Shown piece by piece: positions 1 through 5,672 of a stretch of DNA of 5,715 bases. The first letter of the stretch is position 1. Each line of letters begins with the position of its first letter. The notes below the pieces were generated by a model, which made no database searches, was not told the origin of the DNA, and was given only the letters and a program-made list of their open reading frames with translations. Made by a program: the position numbers and the translations under genes. The DNA is from Bacteroidales bacterium (GTDB lineage Bacteria > Bacteroidota > Bacteroidia > Bacteroidales > UBA932), in assembly GCA_017383945.1 (NCBI GenBank), contig JAFNUQ010000003.1, positions 1 to 5,715 on the forward strand, read 5' to 3'.

Positions 1-97
1 ATTCGCCCTCTCGATTCACATCGGGATGGCTCCGCAATTCTAACCTGAAGCATATAATTACAAAAAGGTTAAAAGTGTAGGTGTTATCATATAAAAC
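1..97. other. Left-edge intergenic stretch, no supported gene
   Basis: The three plus frames close at 41-48 or by about 80 after short peptides that I do not recognise, so the first 40 or so bases could be the tail of a neighbouring gene or element, but nothing fixes a frame. From about 50 the sequence becomes AT-rich and leads into the promoter of the next operon. I see no tRNA, terminator hairpin or insertion-sequence end here. Confidence 0.4.
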
Positions 98-127
98 TTG
101 TACAATTTAAAATTGTATATATCTTTG
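97..127 (+). promoter_or_regulatory. Bacteroidota-type promoter of the toxin-antitoxin-like operon
   Basis: The -7 element TATCTTTG at 120-127 matches the Bacteroidota consensus TAnnTTTG exactly. A CTTG at 97-100 fits the -33 element (TTTG consensus); its TTG lies 19 bases before the -7 element, which is the expected spacing for this phylum's primary sigma factor. Transcription would then start around 130-133, a few bases before the ATG at 134. This placement also argues against the in-frame TTG at 98 being a start codon, because it would lie in the -33 element. Confidence 0.75.
101..117. promoter_or_regulatory. Palindromic operator candidate inside the promoter spacer
   Basis: TACAATTT and AAATTGTA form a perfect 8-bp inverted repeat around a single central base. 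The palindrome fits inside the 19-bp spacer (101-119) between the -33 and -7 elements, so a bound dimer would block RNA polymerase. HigA- and XRE-type antitoxins commonly repress their own operons through such dyads, so the natural inferred ligand is the helix-turn-helix protein at 694-1077, alone or with its partner. Binding itself is inference. AT-richness makes a short palindrome less surprising, but its length and position support a function. Confidence 0.7.
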
Positions 128-133
128 TTGAAA

Positions 134-697
134 ATGCTTGCGGTTATGACTTTTGAAGATATTACGGGAGATGGACGTTTATGGGCAGTGCGGTATGAAG
201 GACATCCGGACAATATACTAGCCATGACATTTGAAAAGTGGAATGATCCTGACTGGCTAAGGGATTTCTTTGTGGCAAATTCATGTGATCTGTCAAGCTA
301 TTTCAAGATAACGAATTTGAATCAGGCCATATATGACACGATTTCAGATGCTCAAGAAATGGAATGTGTCATATTGGACTCAATATCATCGGATAAACTG
401 GATTCGTTATTCAAACCGCTAGAGAATTTGAGAGCCTCGGAAGTGTTGCTTGGTAAAGAGAAGGCCAAAGGGGCAAGGAATTTTAGGCACGATTCGTGGC
501 TAAGGTTATATGCAATAAGGTTTCAACGTAATTCTTATTTGGTGACTGGCGGAGCAATCAAGCTGACACGTACAATGAAGGAACGTGAACATACTCTTGA
601 AGAATTACGCAAGCTGGAAAATGTAAGGAATTTTCTTCTATCCGAAGGAGCATACGATATTGATGGATTTTACGATTTAATTAAAAATACGAGATGA
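134..697 (+). CDS. Putative HigB/RelE-like toxin of a type II toxin-antitoxin pair
   Basis: This 187-aa cytoplasmic protein has no signal peptide or membrane segment. It is probably the toxin partner of the overlapping XRE gene, by operon logic and by a conserved-looking C-terminal half. Residues 118-169 contain a W-L-R-L-Y-A-I-R strand, a Y-x-V-T-G-G-A-I-K-L strand, then T-M-x-E-R-E-H-T and a basic/acidic helix. This strand, lysine, helix arrangement recalls RelE/HigB folds. Classical HigB proteins are about 90-120 aa, so residues 1-110 would be an additional N-terminal region. If it acts like RelE/HigB it would cut mRNA at ribosomes, but I cannot assign catalytic residues. I chose ATG 134; ATG 146 (183 aa) is equally possible and would leave a longer leader after the promoter. 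The gene ends in an ATGA overlap with the next gene, so the two are probably translationally coupled. The toxin role is inferred; the coding call is secure. Confidence 0.8.
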   Translation: MLAVMTFEDITGDGRLWAVRYEGHPDNILAMTFEKWNDPDWLRDFFVANSCDLSSYFKITNLNQAIYDTISDAQEMECVILDSISSDKLDSLFKPLENLRASEVLLGKEKAKGARNFRHDSWLRLYAIRFQRNSYLVTGGAIKLTRTMKEREHTLEELRKLENVRNFLLSEGAYDIDGFYDLIKNTR

Positions 698-1077
698 AGA
701 CAATAGACATCTTGAATAAATACAAAAGCGACACAGCCAGCAAGTGGCGTGAGGATGCAGAATATCGCAGGAAAAATGCCAGATGGCTAAGGTATTCCAC
801 TATGATAGCTCTTCAGATCAGAGATAGGATGTCTCAGATAGGAATGACGCAGGTTGTTCTGGCAGAAAAGCTTGGCTGTACTCAGCAGCATATCTCTATG
901 CTCCTAAAAGGCAAGAACAACCTGACTCTTGAAACCATCGCCAAACTCGAGGAAGCTCTTGACTTCGATATCATAGGTAAGGCTCTCATTCCGGTTGATG
1001 GGTATGTCCAGAATGTTCCTCAATCTCATCGCACCTATCTCAGCGAGCCGGATCAGGCTCCATATGGCAAGGAATGA
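694..1077 (+). CDS. XRE-family helix-turn-helix protein, likely antitoxin and autorepressor
   Basis: This 127-aa DNA-binding protein has an HTH_3/Cro-C1 domain at about residues 36-94. The helix-turn-helix core is M-T-Q-x-x-L-A-E-K-L-G-C-T-Q-Q-H-I-S-x-L-L-K-G (51-73), followed by the typical N-L-T-L-E-T-I-x-K-L-E-x-A-L segment (76-89). A charged N-terminal helix (about 10-35) and a polar tail (about 100-127) flank it; one of these may contact the partner toxin, as in HigA-type antitoxins. Its ATG overlaps the upstream stop by 4 bp. The toxin-first order is that of higBA modules. It probably represses the shared promoter through the palindrome at 101-117. It ends 20 bp from the convergent glycosidase gene, with no convincing terminator between them. 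The HTH assignment is firm; the antitoxin role follows from context. Confidence 0.9.
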   Translation: MKTIDILNKYKSDTASKWREDAEYRRKNARWLRYSTMIALQIRDRMSQIGMTQVVLAEKLGCTQQHISMLLKGKNNLTLETIAKLEEALDFDIIGKALIPVDGYVQNVPQSHRTYLSEPDQAPYGKE

Positions 1078-1097
1078 GGTAATCTACTTCCTATTTC

Positions 1098-3854
1098 TCA
1101 CCTAAGTCCTTCTTCAGCGCGCTTTATCATATCTAAAGTGCCCGAGCCATCTGTCACATAGCTGATAACCATCTCAGCATATTCGCGAGCCCGGGCGAGC
1201 TGAGCTGGAGCAAGCAGTAGCAGACGTTTCAACTCTTCAAGATCCTCAGGTTCAGCAAGATGGGAAGGTCGCATCGAGTTTAAAGCCTTAGAGAGGTCAG
1301 CTTCCAGGAGAGCGCAATCCACGACAGAAAAATCTGCTGAGGCGACATTATCATATACCGCTTGCATCCTTGCAAATCCGTGCGGAGCCCACTGATCCAC
1401 ATCAGAGATACGCATCCGCGCAATCTGCATCAACTCTTCCAACCTGCGCCTTGCCTCTGAGTCAGCACTGTATTCAGACGCTGCAAAGTCAGGATTGGTC
1501 TGAGAGAGCAGTTCAACTCCAAAATATCGGGTTGCGTGACGATCTAGCCAGTAGTCAGGATAGAAAGTGCGACCTTCAACCTTCAAGCTATAGAGGTTGC
1601 CATCTGTACCCTCTTCTGTGGTCGCAGCACACAATTGCACTTCGTCAAGGTTGGAGCCAAGCTTCATCTGGGCTTGTTGCCAACTATCAATACCTTCAGT
1701 GCCCATCACCAATGGGCCATACATAAAGCTTGCTGCCCACATTGCTCCGCTTTCAGTCTGCATCTTATCCGGACCGAAATCAAGATGTACGCCAAAAGGC
1801 ATCGTCACCTCAACAACATCTCTCTTGCTCCAGCGACGACTCGGAATCTCCACATAAGTACCTGGCTGATAGGACGATGAAACAGACTTTCCATTTAGCT
1901 TAACGTCAAAGCCCTTTGTCGCCCAATACGGCACTCTGAGCTTAATCGCAAACCTGGCACGTCCCTCAGAGATTGTAATGCGCACATACTCTGCTGGCCA
2001 TCTGCAATCTTGCTCTACCACCACCCCTTTGTCTGCCCATCGAGCTGTAGTTGGCAGGTAAAGACCAATCCACATCGTATCGTCAGAGACAAAGTAGGCT
2101 GCTTCTTGATACTTGACGTGGTTCTCTGAACCAGTGCCACCGCAACACGAAGATTGCGGAGTCCTGTTTCCCCAAGGCTTGGAAGCATTGAGACCGACAG
2201 CATATTGATAGGTGGTCATATACTTGTGCGGATGCAAAGATCCAACTATCTGATTGTATAGCACCCGCTCATAATAGTCCATATAAGCAGCGTCGTCGGG
2301 ATTGTAGCAATTGAGTTCCTTGGTGAGTTTGGCAAGATTATATGCACAACAGGTCTCGTTGATATTCGGGTTATACGATGCCATATTGGCAATCTGCGAA
2401 TATGGCTCTCTAAACATTTCGCCATTGCCGACTCCTCCCGCAGCATAGCGATAGCGCCCTTGTATAAGCTGCCAGAAATTGCTTGCCAGCTGGAAATAAT
2501 ATGGATCAGCATCGCTGCGATATGACCTCAACGCACCTGTAATCATCGGAATATGCTGATTTGCGTGACGCGTGCGAATGTCATCAATATTGACTGAAAG
2601 GGGGTCAAAGAACGCAGGGCTATCGAAGTAGCGCGCTGCTTCCAAGAGCTTTGATTTCTCGTCTGGGTTAGAGGCCATCTCGGATAGGCGCGAGAGGGAT
2701 TCTTCCATGCCGCCCACTTCGCCTGCTATGTACATATTCCACATCTCGTAGCGATTACCCGGGCGGCTTCGTCTTGCTTCCCTACTGCCCTCTTGCTGCA
2801 CAAAAGTCCTGTAATAAAGGCGGTTCCACACCCATAAGCCCATATCCTTTGCGATGATAAATGCTTTGTCTGCGAGCTCCTTGTCGTCTATATTAACAGC
2901 AATATCTATGAGTCCGGCAAGCTGCTTGTGGACGGAATAATAAGGTGCCCAGACCCAATCGGTATTGTTGTATGGACGGTACATCTCGATCAACGCACAA
3001 TGGGCTGCGGGGATGGCATTGAGGTAGCCGTAGCCATAGTGGGCATAATCTTGTTTGTATCTATCGAAGTCTTCCCAACTACCCTTCATCTCGCGGAGTT
3101 GATCTTCTGGGGCATAGTCTCTGGCCTCGCGATAACGGCCAAGTTGATCATCATATACAAAGGTTCTCTCCTGGCACTCCCTAAGGCCATTGAGCAGAAA
3201 TTCCACTCGTTCAAGAACCTCAGCTTTGAGACTATCGTCGGAGCAACTGCTGTAGGCAAAAGCTAGAGCTGACATATAATGTCCTGTGCCGTGGCCTTTA
3301 AGTTTTGTCTGCGGACTATCCCATCCATCTGATTTGGGATAGCCGTCAGTGGATAGGCCGTAGGTGTCGCGATAGTTATAGAGTTGCTGTTTTACATCCC
3401 AGCTGAGGATTTGCTTTATTGCTATATCACGATTGGAGCTCAAGCGATTGTCGCCCTTTATAGTAACGTCCTTGAGGGGAAGTGGTTCTGCAACAATCTT
3501 CATATCTCCTGAGGCAGGGGCGGAGACTACTCTCACCTCGGCTTGTATTGGATATCCATCTTCTGTATGGTTATCGCCGATGACAAATCCCCTTATCGTA
3601 TAGTTTGTACCTGCCGGATAGAAAGAAGGATGTGCCATCAACTTCTCCACCTCGCGGGAGCTGTTGATCCATCGCAGTTGTCTGAATTCTGATGAGCCGT
3701 CGGAATATTGGACTTTTGCACGATATGGTAGAACCGGGACAGTACCATCAACAGAATTGACCTTGATTTCCTCAACGGAAACTATATATTTCTGAGCAAA
3801 TGCAGAAAAGGACAGAAACAACAGAAATAGGATGGATAGATATCTGGCTTTCAT
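1098..3854 (-). CDS. Secreted GH127/GH146-type beta-L-arabinofuranosidase (DUF1680)
   Basis: The 918-aa product should release beta-linked L-arabinofuranose from plant glycans in the periplasm or at the cell surface. Residues 1-20 form a Sec signal peptide (basic start, Leu/Phe-rich core, A-F-A before Q21); no lipobox cysteine follows. Residues 25-112 resemble a Big_4 Ig-like domain (LPY, YSDG and R-x-L-R-W-I motifs). The DUF1680 catalytic region spans about 130-690. By comparison with HypBA1 of Bifidobacterium longum (acid/base E322, zinc ligands E338, C340 and C418, nucleophile C417), the counterparts are E479 (NGEMF), E500 and C502 (NETCC) and C570-C571 (SSCCGG). A beta-rich region with YGPLVMG follows, then a helical tail (about 795-918), partly FIVAR-like. 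I chose the ATG at 3854 because it gives the signal peptide and lies just after a -7 promoter element; the frame stays open to an ATG at 4058 only through an unrelated remnant. No SusC/SusD or other carbohydrate genes are in view. GH127 and GH146 cannot be separated by eye. Confidence 0.93.
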   Translation of the reverse strand: MKARYLSILFLLFLSFSAFAQKYIVSVEEIKVNSVDGTVPVLPYRAKVQYSDGSSEFRQLRWINSSREVEKLMAHPSFYPAGTNYTIRGFVIGDNHTEDGYPIQAEVRVVSAPASGDMKIVAEPLPLKDVTIKGDNRLSSNRDIAIKQILSWDVKQQLYNYRDTYGLSTDGYPKSDGWDSPQTKLKGHGTGHYMSALAFAYSSCSDDSLKAEVLERVEFLLNGLRECQERTFVYDDQLGRYREARDYAPEDQLREMKGSWEDFDRYKQDYAHYGYGYLNAIPAAHCALIEMYRPYNNTDWVWAPYYSVHKQLAGLIDIAVNIDDKELADKAFIIAKDMGLWVWNRLYYRTFVQQEGSREARRSRPGNRYEMWNMYIAGEVGGMEESLSRLSEMASNPDEKSKLLEAARYFDSPAFFDPLSVNIDDIRTRHANQHIPMITGALRSYRSDADPYYFQLASNFWQLIQGRYRYAAGGVGNGEMFREPYSQIANMASYNPNINETCCAYNLAKLTKELNCYNPDDAAYMDYYERVLYNQIVGSLHPHKYMTTYQYAVGLNASKPWGNRTPQSSCCGGTGSENHVKYQEAAYFVSDDTMWIGLYLPTTARWADKGVVVEQDCRWPAEYVRITISEGRARFAIKLRVPYWATKGFDVKLNGKSVSSSYQPGTYVEIPSRRWSKRDVVEVTMPFGVHLDFGPDKMQTESGAMWAASFMYGPLVMGTEGIDSWQQAQMKLGSNLDEVQLCAATTEEGTDGNLYSLKVEGRTFYPDYWLDRHATRYFGVELLSQTNPDFAASEYSADSEARRRLEELMQIARMRISDVDQWAPHGFARMQAVYDNVASADFSVVDCALLEADLSKALNSMRPSHLAEPEDLEELKRLLLLAPAQLARAREYAEMVISYVTDGSGTLDMIKRAEEGLR

Positions 3855-3884
3855 AATTACAATAGTGTCTTTGTGCAAGAAACA

Positions 3885-3892
3885 CAAATATA
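3885..3892 (-). promoter_or_regulatory. -7 promoter element of the glycosidase gene
   Basis: On the minus strand this reads TATATTTG, a perfect match to the Bacteroidota consensus TAnnTTTG. It predicts a transcript starting around 3878 with a leader of about 25 bases before the ATG at 3854. No good TTTG or TTG lies 19-21 bases further upstream, so the -33 element looks weak; that would suit a promoter that needs an activator. The site supports 3854 as the start codon, because an upstream start at 4058 would lie outside such a transcript. Confidence 0.55.
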
Positions 3893-3898
3893 TGAAAT

Positions 3899-3918
3899 TG
3901 CAAGCAGATACACTTGCA
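3899..3918. promoter_or_regulatory. Small dyad upstream of the glycosidase -7 element
   Basis: TGCAAG and CTTGCA form a 6-bp inverted repeat with an 8-bp spacer, about where the missing -33 element should be. It could be a regulator site for a sugar-responsive factor. A dyad this short arises often by chance, so only the location favours it. Confidence 0.3.
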
Positions 3919-3935
3919 CTCAAGCGACAAAATAC

Positions 3936-4226
3936 CTCAACGAGCCGGAGCAGCATGCCGTTGATCTTCTCCAGCCTGGTCACCTCGGCCGGCGTGCAGT
4001 GGGTGTCGAAAAGGAGATTCAGGATGTAACTGCGGTCCAGCATCATTTCCTCGACCACCTCGACCTTCGCATCGTCACGGCACCAGTCCAGGAACGGGCT
4101 ATAGTGCTTGTAATCGATAGGATCGCCGGTAATGTCGAGAATCTTCTTCTCGAGTTTGATGAGTTCATATTTGAGCTAGACCTCGTTCATCGAACGATAG
4201 TCGGGCTCTTCTGTGTTCTGTTTCAT
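3936..4226 (-). pseudogene. Decayed small gene with in-frame TAG and lost 3' end
   Basis: From an ATG at 4226 (peptide starting MKQNTEEPDYRSMNEV) the minus strand reads 97 codons, interrupted only by one TAG at 4176-4178 (codon 17). Codons 18-97 look genuinely coding. They encode a charged, helical, soluble peptide with L-K-Y-E-L-I-K-L-E-K-K near its start and D-R-S-Y-I-L-N-L-L-F-D-T-H-C-T-P-A-E-V-T near its end. Third positions are mostly G or C (many GAG, CTG, GAC, AAG, ATC codons), unlike the mixed usage of the flanking genes. At about 3936 this usage stops and the frame runs on through the glycosidase leader, so the original C-terminus appears lost. I do not recognise the family. An internal ATG at 4058 could still give a short product in frame with the glycosidase, but no promoter supports it. 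A single substitution or a sequencing error could explain the TAG. Confidence 0.6.
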
Positions 4227-4230
4227 GCCG

Positions 4231-4238
4231 CGAAGATA
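4231..4238 (-). promoter_or_regulatory. Degenerate -7-like element before the gene remnant
   Basis: The minus strand reads TATCTTCG, one mismatch from TAnnTTTG, ending four bases before the remnant's ATG at 4226. This close spacing is seen in Bacteroidales genes with very short leaders. It suggests the remnant once had its own promoter. No -33 element is evident at the expected distance. Confidence 0.3.
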
Positions 4239-4305
4239 CGGCACGAAGATGCCAAAGAGTGGCAGGATAAGAATAGTGCGAAAAAGTCGGATTAAAATAG
4301 ATTTA

Positions 4306-5652
4306 TCAGTTCTTGTCTTTTACCAATTCGCTCTTTCCCAATTCAACTCTCAATAATTCTTCGCTTTCGAGTATTTCTTTATTGAACGCTTTCCAGTCAC
4401 CAGTAAATTGCGGAACATAAAAGGGGTAAACCATTATTGTCCCTCCATATCCATTTAGACGGTATTTGCTGTTAGGGACATTCTTCTCGAATGGATATAC
4501 GTATGTGCCGTGTTCTGATCGGGTACAATACATATAGGTGATTACCTGATACAAATCCTCTTTCCCTACGCCTTGATTGAGGTGCTTATACTTGGCATCC
4601 AGAATGAGGTTCTTACGATAGAAATCCGGATACATTATTTTGGAGTATTTATCATACTCGTCATCATCTTCTGGATCAGCAAACATATATATGCCGTTTG
4701 TGCCAAAACGATTCTCAGGATGATGGAAACCCTCTTTTACTAAAACAGTATTTAGATAAGCTTCCCATAGCCAAGCTCCGTCGAAAATGACGCCGTACAC
4801 CTTATCTTTTTCTTCGCCGTACTTAATACCTTCCTGACGTAAAATCTGTAGACATAACTGTCGAAGCGGCTCATATTCAGAGTAATATGGGTGCACTCTG
4901 GAACGTAGATTCTTAATAATAATATTAAGACGAGCACTTTTACTGTATGCAGGTGTTGCCGAAATAACTGCAGCCACACTATCCTTCATATCCTCATCAC
5001 TTGAGAGGATGCTTGTTCCAAAGTCCTTTTCTCGGATGTATTCGATAGTATGACGAATCAATTCCAATAATGGGTTATCTGATGTGTGTTCGCGAACTCG
5101 GTATGCAATCTTACCGGTAAAAGGAATATTCTTCTGAATATGACGAGAAATGTCTATTACACCACGCAACTTCTCATCGTTACTGTTGTATGTAACATAC
5201 TCTCTATAGATTCCTTGGGACATGGCCTTCTTAAAAAAATAAGGGAACAGAAACAACGAGAAATCAAAAATGGATTCGCGGCTGGTTTGATATGGAAGAT
5301 TGAAGAGGTTGATGGAAAACACTTTTTCCAACAGATAATGCATAAAGAAATCGTTGGAGTCCTTATCAAAACGGGAACGTATTTTTAACATAGTATCCCC
5401 GCGTCCAATAAAGCCCATCAGATTCCCAGTGTACACTTTTTCTTCCTTGATCCTAATGATAGAGTCTTCTGAATCAATGTCACCCCTAATCCCAAGAACG
5501 TTGGGGAACACTAAAAGAGAAGAGTCTTCGCCATCACCGCACAGTTCCCCTATAGGCTTGTTAGCAATTGCCTTCAAGTCATCCCACTGCCTTTCATTTA
5601 TCTCTAACGATAAACCTTGACAGTTGTCCGGTATGATAATGGGAGCCGACAT
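4306..5652 (-). CDS. mcrC: McrC, nuclease subunit of a type IV McrBC restriction system
   Basis: McrC joins the McrB AAA+ GTPase to cleave DNA carrying modified cytosines, such as methylated phage or plasmid DNA, in the cytoplasm. The 448-aa product (E. coli McrC is 348 aa) has the McrC family layout. An N-terminal region of about 160 residues, probably the McrB-binding part, is followed by the family block K-L-R-G-x-I-D (161-167) and R-E-H-T-S-D-N-P-L-L-E (187-197). A C-terminal PD-(D/E)XK nuclease follows: W-L-W-E with E297, P-D-F with D343, L-D-A-K with D352 and K354, and Q369-x-x-x-Y373. All expected catalytic residues are present, so the enzyme looks intact. The ATG at 5652 lies 9 bp after the stop of an upstream gene, presumably mcrB, in an operon. 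A hairpin spans this junction. No Shine-Dalgarno or terminator is clear. What it recognises depends on McrB, which is outside the window. Confidence 0.92.
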   Translation of the reverse strand: MSAPIIIPDNCQGLSLEINERQWDDLKAIANKPIGELCGDGEDSSLLVFPNVLGIRGDIDSEDSIIRIKEEKVYTGNLMGFIGRGDTMLKIRSRFDKDSNDFFMHYLLEKVFSINLFNLPYQTSRESIFDFSLFLFPYFFKKAMSQGIYREYVTYNSNDEKLRGVIDISRHIQKNIPFTGKIAYRVREHTSDNPLLELIRHTIEYIREKDFGTSILSSDEDMKDSVAAVISATPAYSKSARLNIIIKNLRSRVHPYYSEYEPLRQLCLQILRQEGIKYGEEKDKVYGVIFDGAWLWEAYLNTVLVKEGFHHPENRFGTNGIYMFADPEDDDEYDKYSKIMYPDFYRKNLILDAKYKHLNQGVGKEDLYQVITYMYCTRSEHGTYVYPFEKNVPNSKYRLNGYGGTIMVYPFYVPQFTGDWKAFNKEILESEELLRVELGKSELVKDKN

Positions 5653-5672
5653 AAGAACGATTTAGGCTCCCA
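5640..5672 (-). promoter_or_regulatory. Inverted repeat enclosing the upstream stop and mcrC start codons
   Basis: TGGGAGCC (5640-5647) and GGCTCCCA (5665-5672) are perfect 8-bp complements separated by 17 bases. In the minus-strand transcript the loop starts with the upstream gene's UAA (5664-5662) and contains the mcrC AUG (5652-5650). A GC-rich stem here could hold the initiation site until ribosomes finishing the upstream gene open it, giving translational coupling and a fixed subunit ratio. The repeat is seen directly; the function is inferred. Confidence 0.5.

Larger units (their letters stand above)
3855..4305. other. 451-bp region between the glycosidase and mcrC, without an intact gene
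   Basis: Reading along the minus strand from mcrC, this stretch holds 79 bp with no terminator I can support, a decayed gene (4226-3936), and a short AT-rich leader carrying the glycosidase dyad and promoter. Base composition changes sharply at about 3936, from GC-rich coding-like sequence to AT-rich leader, which marks the likely joint of two unrelated segments. No inverted terminal repeats or target duplication were seen. Confidence 0.7.

Noticed and set aside
1..45. End of a mobile element or RNA gene at the left edge
   Set aside because: I could not find a tRNA fold, terminal inverted repeat or confident reading frame in so short a piece.
98..133. In-frame TTG at 98 as the toxin-like gene's start, giving 199 aa
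   Set aside because: The TTG is the -33 promoter element and the next 30 bases are the palindrome and -7 element, so a transcript from this promoter would not include it. ATG 134 or 146 fits better.
2928..3266. Plus-strand ORF of 112 codons inside the glycosidase, and similar ORFs at 1370-1880
   Set aside because: They are shadows of the well-supported minus-strand glycosidase frame.
4176..4178. TAG read through or recoded as an amino acid
   Set aside because: It is a single TAG in a gene that has also lost its 3' end, and the other genes use normal stops (TGA, TAA). Decay or a point mutation is simpler.
3873..4295. Plus-strand open frame of 140 codons
   Set aside because: It is antisense to the gene remnant, whose strong minus-strand codon pattern explains the open plus frame. 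The peptide shows no recognisable motif.
4227..4298. Hydrophobic stretch in frame upstream of the remnant's ATG (I-L-I-L-P-L-F-G-I-F), possibly a membrane segment
   Set aside because: No ATG precedes it in that frame before mcrC, it contains the -7-like element, and T-rich DNA easily gives hydrophobic translations.
4281..4305. Possible terminator after mcrC (T-run on the minus strand at 4285-4281)
   Set aside because: No stable hairpin precedes the T-run; the only nearby dyad, AAAT-AG-ATTT, is too short and AT-only.
5086..5620. Plus-strand ORFs antisense to mcrC
   Set aside because: They lie opposite an McrC frame with intact nuclease motifs and show no family signature.
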